NCBI RefSeq assembly: GCF_900880625.1
Contig: NZ_CAAHFB010000001.1
Location: forward strand, 1,674,001-1,738,000
DNA: 64,000 nt
Direction of reading: 5' to 3'
From: Halorhabdus rudnickae
GTDB lineage: Archaea > Halobacteriota > Halobacteria > Halobacteriales > Haloarculaceae
Numbering within the stretch: the stretch's first letter is position 1; every line of letters starts with the position of its first letter. Below, piece by piece: positions 27,252 to 34,586 of this stretch. A program made the translations under genes and the position numbers. A model generated the notes under the pieces. The model did not search any database. It was not told the DNA's origin and saw only the letters and a program-made list of their open reading frames with translations.

Positions 27252-29093
27252 TCAGTGGACGGCTGCGGCTTCCTCTCCGAGGATATCTGCCAGGCTTTCC
27301 TCGGGATCGATCTCGGTCGGCTCGTTGTTCAAGAGGACGTCGATCGGGAGCGTGGGGGCACCATCGACGAGGTTCTCGAGGATCACCAGCCGTTCCCTGG
27401 CCCGTGACATCCCGACGTAGAAGACCCGCCGTTCGTTGTCGGTCAGGGTCGGGACGGGGCTGGTGTGTTTGGTGAACTCCTCGACACCCGGGATCTCGAT
27501 GTCGTCCTGTTCGACGGTCGCGGCCATCTGCTCGACAACTTTCTCGGTGAGGTCTGTCGCGACGAAGACGTGATCGGCCTCACGACCCTTCGCACTGTGG
27601 ATCGTGCCGACACGCACCCGGTCGGTCGGCATGTCCTGATAGTCACCGCGGAAGTACGCCTCGATGGCCCGCTCCTGGAAGCTGGTTACCTTCCGGACCA
27701 TATCCGCGGCAGCCGGCGGCTCTGGCAGGAAGGGAGCGTGATCGCGAACCAGGTCGGGTTCGACCATGATCTCCTCTAAGTCGTCGGTCTCGGCGGCCTC
27801 CTGGCGGTCGTCGACGGCGTCGAAGAGGTCGTCGCGCTCGCCGGTCCCGAAGGCCGTGTCTTCGAGCATGTCTGCCAGCCGGCGGACCTCCAGGGCCGTC
27901 AGATCCTCGTCGGCAGCGAGTGCCTCGATGCCGTGGACGTAATCCTCCAGACGGTCAGTCCACATGCGCTGGTCAGTCATCACGTCGAAGGGGATGCCCT
28001 CGTCGATGAACTCATCGATGAACTGGAACATCTGATAGCGCGCCCGGAAGAGGATCATCAGCGAGCCGTCGTCCTCCTCGACGGTCGAACGGACGTTCCG
28101 GACCAGATCCAGCATCGAGGGAGTCTGGACAGCTTCGACTGCCCCACCCTGCTTGCGTGGCGAGAGATTCTTCTCCTGGCGCTCGTCGATGTGGCTGACC
28201 TCCCGCTGGACAACGTCCAGGATCGTCGAGGGCAAGCGGTGTGAGGTGTCGAGGATGACGTCCTCGCCTTCCACCTCTAAGAGGAGGCGCGGATCAGCCC
28301 CCTGCCAGGCGTAGACGACCTGATCGTCGTCGCCCGCGATCAGGACATTCTCCATGTGAGACTTCCATTCCCCGTAGACATCGTACTGCAGCGTGGTGAT
28401 GTCCTGGAACTCGTCGATGGCGAGGTATTCGACGTTCGGCAACAGCGACCGCTGGGCGACGCGTTCGAGCATGTCCGCGAAGCCGACGATATCGTGTTCA
28501 CCCTTGTACGTCCGCCAGGCACGGATCACTTCGGGGACGTCGACCCGATCGTCGTCGGAGGGCCATGTCGGCGTGTACTTGTTGCCGGTCTGGGCGTTCT
28601 CGTCGATGTCTGGCGGGAGCCGGACCGTCTCGTCGTTCCACTTGAAGGGGACGTCGTACCAGTCGGCGACGTCACGACGGGTCCGCTGGAGCCACTGACT
28701 GGTGGCGATGATCTTGTTGCCGATGGTAGTCGAACGGGCGGTCCGCCGACCGCCGCTCTCGTACTGGTCTTCGTACTCGACGCCGTACTCCTCACAGAAC
28801 TCCTGTTTGTCGGACTCGCCCACTACGTCTCCTCGCGAGAGGTTAAGCAATTCGTAGGCCTTAGCGTGCATCGTACAGACGTTGCCCTTCAACGATCGCG
28901 GGGAAACGTCCAGCCGCTCGGCCAGCCGTTCGCGGACCTCCGCCGCCGCCGCTCGCGTATAAGAGACGACCAGCACGTCACGGACATCAACGTCATCGTC
29001 CTCGAGCAGTGCCTCTACACGGTCGAGCAGGGCCGTCGTCTTCCCGCTGCCGGGTCCGCCGAACAGGCGCGTCACCTGCGTCGAATCGGTCAT
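27252..29093 (-). CDS. UvrD/Rep-type superfamily 1 DNA helicase
   Basis: A 613-residue SF1A helicase. Walker A GPGSGKTTALLDRVE (14-28), motif Ia VVSYTRAAAAEVRERL, motif II EYLAIDEFQDITTLQ, motif III AGDDDQVVYAWQGADP, motif V TIHSAKGREADHVFV and motif VI VFYVGMSRARERL are all in order. It should unwind DNA in repair or replication restart. The stop converges with the RNA ligase gene, 26 bp away. It is shorter than bacterial UvrD because the 2B region is reduced. Confidence 0.92.
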   Translation of the reverse strand: MTDSTQVTRLFGGPGSGKTTALLDRVEALLEDDDVDVRDVLVVSYTRAAAAEVRERLAERLDVSPRSLKGNVCTMHAKAYELLNLSRGDVVGESDKQEFCEEYGVEYEDQYESGGRRTARSTTIGNKIIATSQWLQRTRRDVADWYDVPFKWNDETVRLPPDIDENAQTGNKYTPTWPSDDDRVDVPEVIRAWRTYKGEHDIVGFADMLERVAQRSLLPNVEYLAIDEFQDITTLQYDVYGEWKSHMENVLIAGDDDQVVYAWQGADPRLLLEVEGEDVILDTSHRLPSTILDVVQREVSHIDERQEKNLSPRKQGGAVEAVQTPSMLDLVRNVRSTVEEDDGSLMILFRARYQMFQFIDEFIDEGIPFDVMTDQRMWTDRLEDYVHGIEALAADEDLTALEVRRLADMLEDTAFGTGERDDLFDAVDDRQEAAETDDLEEIMVEPDLVRDHAPFLPEPPAAADMVRKVTSFQERAIEAYFRGDYQDMPTDRVRVGTIHSAKGREADHVFVATDLTEKVVEQMAATVEQDDIEIPGVEEFTKHTSPVPTLTDNERRVFYVGMSRARERLVILENLVDGAPTLPIDVLLNNEPTEIDPEESLADILGEEAAAVH

Positions 29094-29175
29094 TGCACAA
29101 CTAGTGGGGCTACACCCTCATAAGGGCCGTGACTTTTGCCGGTAACCGCAAAACGCCTCGCTTTGCGCTGTGGAG

Positions 29176-29508
29176 TTACCGATACAGCGAGAGATACAAC
29201 ATGGCGAACCCGATGATGAACGGAATCGTCTCGGTCATATCGAAGAACAACCGCGCGGTAGCCGTCGGATCGGTCGTGAACATCTGCGAAACGATGTTGC
29301 TCACCGCAACGCCCATGCTGATGAACGCAAACCCGATGAACGCGTACTGGAGGCGTTCGGACTGACGCTGCTGGTAGGCCTGGAAACTGATGAGCGTGAT
29401 CCCCAGCGTCAGGCCGAACAGAATGAGTCGCAACAACACGAGAACCGCCTGGCCGTACTGTACGACGCTAGAAGCCATCGTTGGCTCGCCAGTTGATTTG
29501 CCCGACAT
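29176..29508 (-). CDS. Small membrane protein, DUF7521-like
   Basis: A 110-residue protein with three membrane segments (about residues 20-41, 53-75 and 87-107) and a short polar N-terminus. It resembles haloarchaeal DUF7521 proteins, which are found next to a winged-helix regulator as here. The function is unknown. The frame opens 16 codons earlier, but ATG 29508 gives the compact form. Its regulator partner ends 123 bp upstream on the same strand. Confidence 0.7.
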   Translation of the reverse strand: MSGKSTGEPTMASSVVQYGQAVLVLLRLILFGLTLGITLISFQAYQQRQSERLQYAFIGFAFISMGVAVSNIVSQMFTTDPTATARLFFDMTETIPFIIGFAMLYLSLYR

Positions 29509-29631
29509 ATCAATGTGATCATTGACAGGTGCCAGGCGACAGTGCATGCCATCCAACTGAACAGTCCCGAAAGCCCGAACACAGGCTGCTGGTCGATAGT
29601 CGTCGACTCCAACGAGACCTCAGCCCCGACG

Positions 29632-29982
29632 TCAGTCCACGTTGAGATCGTCCCAGAGCTGGCCGAACCGGTCTGGAAGGTTCTCCGAACGATAGATCCG
29701 CACCTGATACTCGTCGTCCTCCAGCCGGATGACTGTACTCTCGAAGTTCGATTCGTAGACCTTGTAGTGGTTGCCGTCGTCGGCAACGGCCGTCTGATCG
29801 GACACCAGATCGTGTTCCTGGAGGATCTCCAGACGACGGTAGACAGTCGGCAACGAGAGATCGAGTTGCTCGCTGAGTTCCTTGGCCGATTTGGCCTGCT
29901 TGCTGACTCCCGCCAGGACGTGTCGCGCGTGCTCGTCCCCGATCGTGTCGAGGACTTCCTCGATTGGTCGATCGTCAGCCAC
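29632..29982 (-). CDS. Winged helix-turn-helix regulator, ArsR type
   Basis: A 116-residue DNA-binding protein. The helix-turn-helix is SAKELSEQLDLSLPTVYRRLEILQ (residues 31-54), followed by a wing and an acidic C-terminal strand region. Start is GTG at 29982. It precedes the DUF7521-like membrane gene on the same strand and probably controls that pair. No metal-binding cysteines are present, so this is not a classic ArsR metal sensor. Confidence 0.82.
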   Translation of the reverse strand: MADDRPIEEVLDTIGDEHARHVLAGVSKQAKSAKELSEQLDLSLPTVYRRLEILQEHDLVSDQTAVADDGNHYKVYESNFESTVIRLEDDEYQVRIYRSENLPDRFGQLWDDLNVD

Positions 29983-30073
29983 TGCTCTGGGGTACTAAAC
30001 CAGTACTCAAAAATGTTGTGAGGTGGATGCTGTCAATTACCGGGTAAAAGACACCGCCATCGGGCGGTCCCTG

Positions 30074-30259
30074 TCATCTCGATCCGGCCGGTATCCAGCC
30101 GCATACCGAGCATTCGTTCGCTGTCGGCTCGTGGAGCCCTCCGCAATCCGGACACTGCTTCTTGTTATAGTTTTCGTCCCAGCCGACCGCTTCGGTTTCG
30201 TGCCCACGCTGGGAGAGGAATTCGTCAATGACCTCGTCCGTGCTCGGTGCGGTGGCCAT
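30074..30259 (-). CDS. HVO_0416-type small zinc finger protein
   Basis: A 61-residue protein with CPDCGGLH and CSVCGW, a pair of CPxCG-type zinc knuckles 15 residues apart, preceded by GHETEAVGWDENYNKK. This matches the haloarchaeal HVO_0416 family of small zinc fingers. The role is unknown. A TATA box 24-31 nt upstream fixes the leaderless ATG at 30259 over the two ATGs further out. Confidence 0.88.
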   Translation of the reverse strand: MATAPSTDEVIDEFLSQRGHETEAVGWDENYNKKQCPDCGGLHEPTANECSVCGWIPAGSR

Positions 30260-30282
30260 ACATGACATGATATAGCACACCA

Positions 30283-30290
30283 CTATATAG
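30283..30290 (-). promoter_or_regulatory. TATA box of the small zinc finger gene
   Basis: CTATATAG lies with its centre 27 nt before ATG 30259 on the minus strand, the standard archaeal distance to a transcription start. The transcript should begin at the ATG itself. The ATG at 30268 is too close to the box to be used. Confidence 0.6.
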
Positions 30291-30437
30291 GTTTGTTGGT
30301 TCGCATACGTGTTACCAAGTGACAATATACTTCATCACTTCGACAGCGTGTGAGGCGATCGTGGCTGGACCCACAGGCCGGGGCTGCTCGGCGGGAAAGG
30401 GATCGCTTTTTTGGGGGACCTTCCCGTACGGTGGGGT

Positions 30438-30788
30438 ATGTCATCCCGCGAGTCGGGGCCGGGCGAACGCGGATCGGGGCAGGGTGGTCACCTGGCCGAC
30501 GTATTGCCGATCGACCGGACGGCGATCGAATCACTCAGCTGGGGACTCGGATCACGCGTCACCGGCAACGTCGACGCGACACCGCGCCTGGAGCTGACAA
30601 ATCGAGCGACAAACACCTCTCTGACGGTCTTCGGAGCGACCGACTACACCTACATCGTGCGGTTCCGGACGCCCGTCGGCCGCGAGAAGTTCTTCGGCGT
30701 CGCCGGCGTCGATCTCCGACCTATGCTCAAGGAATTGCTCGATCGCGGCGAGTGGACAGTACTGCAGGGCGAACTAGACGGGATGTGA
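30438..30788 (+). CDS. Hypothetical protein
   Basis: A 116-residue protein that I do not recognise. The first 25 residues are Gly, Ser and Glu rich and look disordered. Residues 40-110 read as a compact beta-rich domain (SLTVFGATDYTYIVRFRTP, then REKFFGVAGVDLRPML). Codon use is normal for the window. It lies 190 bp before the old end of the CRISPR array; no link to the CRISPR system is apparent. Confidence 0.6.
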   Translation: MSSRESGPGERGSGQGGHLADVLPIDRTAIESLSWGLGSRVTGNVDATPRLELTNRATNTSLTVFGATDYTYIVRFRTPVGREKFFGVAGVDLRPMLKELLDRGEWTVLQGELDGM

Positions 30789-30980
30789 CCGACCAGAAGG
30801 GTTCGTTTCCGTCGCTTCTGGCCGTTTGTGCCGCGAGTGGATCCGGGTGGAACTAGATCCGCCCGAGGGCGACTCCTTCGTTCTCGTCAAGTGGGGCTAT
30901 GCAGCTTCCGACGGGATTGGGACGCAAGCCATGACACGGACTGCGTCCGATCTCGAACCGATTGACGCACGCACCGCGCA

Positions 30981-30994
30981 GGTCCGTCTGAAAC
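30981..30994 (-). repeat. Truncated terminal CRISPR repeat
   Basis: GGTCCGTCTGAAAC is the last 14 bases of the array repeat as written on the plus strand. The other 16 bases are replaced by unrelated sequence. It sits one spacer length (35 nt) from the first full repeat, so it is the decayed distal end of the array. Confidence 0.8.
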
Positions 30995-31029
30995 CGCGAC
31001 AATCGCAACGACGAGTACATCGTTTTCGA

Positions 31030-32781
31030 GCTTCAACCCCACAAGAGTCCGTCTGAAACGGCGCTAGCGTGGCGTGCGCTCGATCGAGGAGATCCAGCTT
31101 TAACCCCACAAGGGTCCGTCTGAAACCGTCTGCCCCGTCATCGGACCCCGTCAGTTTGTCCAAGCTTCAACCCCACAAGGGTCCGTCTGAAACTCGTGAT
31201 CGGTGGCGTCCTCTACTACGGCCGTCAGGCTTCAACCCCACAAGGGTCCGTCTGAAACGACTTACGGCGTCGTGTGTACGAGCGAGGCTCATGCGCTTCA
31301 ACCCCACAAGGGTCCGTCTGAAACTATGCGGATGGGAATTTGAAACGACAGAGCCACAGGAGCTTCAACCCCACAAGGGTCCGTCTGAAACTGCGGGCCG
31401 TCGTCGGCTTGTCGTTCACGTCCGTGGCTTCAACCCCACAAGGGTCCGTCTGAAACTGATTCATGGTCATGGTTTGATACACCAACGTCTGGTGCTTCAA
31501 CCCCACAAGGGTCCGTCTGAAACCATAAGTAGCATATGTGGCTGCCTTCATTGACAGTGGCTTCAACCCCACAAGGGTCCGTCTGAAACCGTTCGTCGGC
31601 GTATTGCCGTGACCGTCCGGGTCGGTGCTTCAACCCCACAAGGGTCCGTCTGAAACCAACGATCCCGGACAAGATGCCGCCCCAGTCGAGCACGCTTCAA
31701 CCCCACAAGGGTCCGTCTGAAACTAGCTCTTTGAGGTATCGGTTTACTGTGCGTCTCTCGCTTCAACCCCACAAGGGTCCGTCTGAAACGACGACTACCT
31801 GTTTGTTCTCACCGCTGGGGTTTCGCTTCAACCCCACAAGGATCCGTCTGAAACACACTAATGCTATTCTTTCGCAAATCCTACCATTAGCTTCAACCCC
31901 ACAAGGGTCCGTCTGAAACCAGTGAGTTGGAGTCTCATAGGCGTAACATCCAGGGCTTCAACCCCACAAGGGTCCGTCTGAAACGAGCATTTGAAGGAGA
32001 TCGACCTGTCAGACGCAAATGCTTCAACCCCACAAGGGTCCGTCTGAAACCAATCACTACGACTCGCTACTCGACGGGCCGATTGCTTCAACCCCACAAG
32101 GGTCCGTCTGAAACACGTCGTTAAACTAAAGATACCGTCTGATGCTGGGCGCTTCAACCCCACAAGGGTCCGTCTGAAACTCGGACTGAAATTAGGACGC
32201 GACTTGATGGAGGCGTGTGGACATGCTTCAACCCCACAAGGGTCCGTCTGAAACCTATCTCTTACGGCGTCCTGATTAGGGCGTTAACAAGCTTCAACCC
32301 CACAAGGGTCCGTCTGAAACCGCTGGAGAATCCCGAAGAGATGCGGCCCGACGACGCTTCAACCCCACAAGGGTCCGTCTGAAACAACGGGCCGATCCCG
32401 TTTATTCACGCGTGAAAACCGCTTCAACCCCACAAGGGTCCGTCTGAAACTCGTATGGGGGTTTGGTACAATAGTACCAAACTGAGTGCTTCAACCCCAC
32501 AAGGGTCCGTCTGAAACCGGACCTCCCGACCAGAACCGCGGTCCTCGTTGGTGGCTTCAACCCCACAAGGGTCCGTCTGAAACAACGGGCCGATCCCGTT
32601 TATTCACGCGTGAAAACCGCTTCAACCCCACAAGGGTCCGTCTGAAACTCGTATGGGGGTTTGGTACAATAGTACCAAACTGAGTGCTTCAACCCCACAA
32701 GGGTCCGTCTGAAACCGGACCTCCCGACCAGAACCGCGGTCCTCGTTGGTGGCTTCAACCCCACAAGGGTCCGTCTGAAAC
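31030..32781 (-). CRISPR. CRISPR array, type I-B, 27 full repeats
   Basis: Twenty-seven 30-bp repeats separated by 26 spacers of 34-37 nt, apart from one of 44 nt (32181-32224). On the transcribed minus strand the repeat starts GTTTCAGACGGACCCTTGTG and ends GGGGTTGAAGC, the classic haloarchaeal I-B repeat; cleavage would leave an eight-base GTTGAAGC tag. Three repeats differ by one base (31030, 31097, 31826), two of them at the distal end, so the leader side is the cas2 side. Three spacers occur twice, leaving 23 different spacers among the 26. I found no spacer matching elsewhere in the window. Confidence 0.98.
32386..32781 (-). repeat. 198-bp tandem duplication of three spacer-repeat units
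   Basis: Positions 32386-32583 and 32584-32781 are identical: spacers of 35, 37 and 36 nt, each followed by a repeat, occur in the same order twice. They are the six units nearest the leader, so the duplicated spacers are the youngest in the array. Unequal crossing-over or replication slippage between repeats would give this pattern. Confidence 0.95.
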
Positions 32782-32882
32782 CATGGCCAAATCGGGCCAT
32801 ATATGGCCTGCTAAGTGGCAGGAGGTGTTAGTGTTTTCGTCGACCGCCAATAGCCCGCAATACCCGGGAGGTCGATGAAGGG
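32782..32882 (-). promoter_or_regulatory. CRISPR leader
   Basis: The 101 bp between the last repeat and the stop of cas2. It holds a perfect 14-bp palindrome GGCCATATATGGCC (32795-32808), whose centre is a TATA-like element, and an overlapping inverted pair ATGGCC/GGCCAT (32783-32800). Its place between cas2 and the least degenerate end of the array identifies it as the leader that directs array transcription and spacer insertion. Confidence 0.75.
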
Positions 32883-33146
32883 CTACAAAAATTGACTGTC
32901 GTCCGTCGGATCTTCACCATAGACGGTACGCGAGACATACTGCTCAGAACTCATTCGATAAACGATCACGGATTCCCCTGCTTCTAGCATCGAATCAAGT
33001 TCTTGCTTGATCTCTTCGAGATCGCCCTCTGTGATTTCACCCTCGAAAACCGAATTCTGAACGTGAGTCAAATATCGGCGCAGGAAATTCAAGAAGAGTC
33101 GAGTTCGATCGGCCTCAACGTCGTAGACGGCGACGACGTACACCAC
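32883..33146 (-). CDS. cas2: CRISPR-associated endonuclease Cas2
   Basis: An 87-residue protein that begins with GTG. MVYVVAVYDVEADRTR carries the conserved aspartate (Asp9) at the end of strand 1, and FLRRYLTHVQNSVFEGEI matches the dimer core. With Cas1 it forms the integrase that adds spacers next to the leader. It follows cas1 after 1 bp and is the last gene before the leader. Confidence 0.95.
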   Translation of the reverse strand: MVYVVAVYDVEADRTRLFLNFLRRYLTHVQNSVFEGEITEGDLEEIKQELDSMLEAGESVIVYRMSSEQYVSRTVYGEDPTDDSQFL

Positions 33147-33147
33147 G

Positions 33148-34140
33148 TTACCACCACCGTTCGAATGACTCGTATGATTCGCCGGTCAGCAGGTGCTTCT
33201 TGAGTTTGTATGCCTCCACCCGGAGGAGGTACTGGTAGCTTACCTTTCGGTTAAGTCTGGGATGTTCGATCGTCCGATCGAGTGTCTGTTCGAACTCCTT
33301 CGAGAACGTCTCTCGTCCACTTTCGGTAAGTAGGCATGCATTCATTTCCGAATCAAAGTCGTCTTCGGACAGTTGTCCCCGATTCACGAGACGAAACACC
33401 ACGCGATCGGTCAACACTGGCTTGAACAGGTCCGCGAGGTCCAACGCCAGCGAATACCGTCGCTCGCCGGGTTCGTGGAGATAACTGATCGTCGGGTCGA
33501 GTGCCGTGGCCCGGATCGCTGAGACGATGTTCGCGTAGACTAGACTGTTCCCGAACGAGATCAGACTGTTCACCTTGTTGTTCGGTGGATTGTATTTGCG
33601 GCCCCCGAAAACGAAGCCATCCGGTAGGATCTGATCAAAGATCGCGTAGTAGGCCCGTCGAGCACTCGCTTCAACGCCCATGGCTTCCTCGACGGACTCG
33701 GCGGACTGGATCTCCTCACGACGCCGATCGAGTGCATCGAGTGTCGGGCCGAGGTCGTAGTCCCGATTGTCGTAATAGGTCACGTTCGCCCGCATATTAT
33801 GAATGCTCCCAGCGACGATTTCGCGGGCGATCTTCCCCCGGTGGACTTCGTCGTCGTAGGCCCGGACCTGTTTGACGACCGTCTGGCCCGACGTTTGACC
33901 ACGCTCGGGCATGATCGACCCCGCATAGTAGTCGTTCCAGCCAAAGACGTGCATCGCCACGCCGTGATCGTCGAGAAACGAGATCACTCGGGTGTTGAAG
34001 TCGATCTGTCCGTGAAGGAACAGCGCTTCGGCGTTCTCGATCGGGAGATACTTTTTCTCGTCGCCCTCGGTGACGAGCCGTACAGTATCGTTGTGTCGCT
34101 CGACCCGTCCGTCCGAGAAGATGTGGTAGTTGTCGTTCAT
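33148..34140 (-). CDS. cas1: CRISPR-associated integrase Cas1, type I-B
   Basis: A 330-residue Cas1 of the I-B subfamily. The metal-binding residues are Glu157 (GVEASARRAYY), His222 (SYLHEPGERR) and Asp237 (LDLADLFKP), and all are present. With Cas2 it cuts and joins new spacers at the leader-repeat boundary. The gene is intact although the adjacent cas4 is not. Confidence 0.96.
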   Translation of the reverse strand: MNDNYHIFSDGRVERHNDTVRLVTEGDEKKYLPIENAEALFLHGQIDFNTRVISFLDDHGVAMHVFGWNDYYAGSIMPERGQTSGQTVVKQVRAYDDEVHRGKIAREIVAGSIHNMRANVTYYDNRDYDLGPTLDALDRRREEIQSAESVEEAMGVEASARRAYYAIFDQILPDGFVFGGRKYNPPNNKVNSLISFGNSLVYANIVSAIRATALDPTISYLHEPGERRYSLALDLADLFKPVLTDRVVFRLVNRGQLSEDDFDSEMNACLLTESGRETFSKEFEQTLDRTIEHPRLNRKVSYQYLLRVEAYKLKKHLLTGESYESFERWW

Positions 34141-34143
34141 GGG

Positions 34144-34377
34144 TCAACAGCTCCAGCAGAAGTCGTGGTACGCACACGACTCGCAGTACGGTTTTTCTTT
34201 CGCGGGCGGTGGCGTATCGCTTCGGATGACCTCGTAGATCCCGCGGATAGCGTCTTCGACCTGCTGTACAGTTTCATCCGTCAACTCGACTGATTCACGG
34301 TTCCGTTCGGTTGGATGGGCCAGCACCCCCTCTTTTTCGACACCGACGACGCGATCGAGATACCAGAGGTAGCGCGC
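34144..34377 (-). pseudogene. cas4: cas4 remnant, C-terminal part only
   Basis: The minus strand encodes a run that starts ARYLWYLDRVVGVEKEG, continues LAHPTERNRESVELTDET and ends CESCAYHDFCWSC, the C-terminal three-cysteine iron-sulfur motif of Cas4. About 77 residues remain of roughly 180-200. The RecB-type nuclease motifs and the N-terminal cysteine are missing, and the residues before ARYLWY (TPRG) do not fit the QxxxY motif. No start codon lies in frame before a stop at 34462. Cas4 normally trims prespacers and helps select PAM-adjacent DNA; this copy cannot. Confidence 0.82.
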
Positions 34378-34411
34378 ACCACGCGGTGTGTGATGACGAA
34401 TTCGGCGAGTA

Positions 34412-34585
34412 AACGAAGGCCACGTTCTATATGCACTTGAAAGCGGATCGACCCTACCACATCAACCACGTTTTCGCACCCGAACGGTGGATTGCATCAG
34501 AGAGTGCGGTTACTGCCGGTCGGTACGACGACTGGACGACGCGAGCGATCACGTGCCGCTACTGGTGACACTTTGGGACAACTCG
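34412..34585 (+). pseudogene. Fragment resembling the C-terminus of an EEP-family protein
   Basis: The plus strand reads TKATFYMHLKADRPYHINHV, then FAPERWIASESAVTAGRYDDW; after a one-base frame change near 34543 it continues SDHVPLLVTLW. This order (PYHI-x-x-x-FAP, then YDDW, then SDHVP) is that of the end of endonuclease/exonuclease/phosphatase family proteins. There is a stop before it and a frame break inside it. It occupies exactly the place where the front of cas4 should be, on the opposite strand. Confidence 0.6.
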
Positions 34586-34586
34586 C

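Noticed and set aside
30826-31056. A 76-codon plus-strand frame before the array
   Set aside because: It runs into the first CRISPR repeat and its C-terminus is repeat sequence; the rest lacks any domain.
31063-32878. Open reading frames on both strands inside the CRISPR array
   Set aside because: They are translations of the 30-bp repeat (recurring NPTRVRLK or RRTLVGLK) and not genes.
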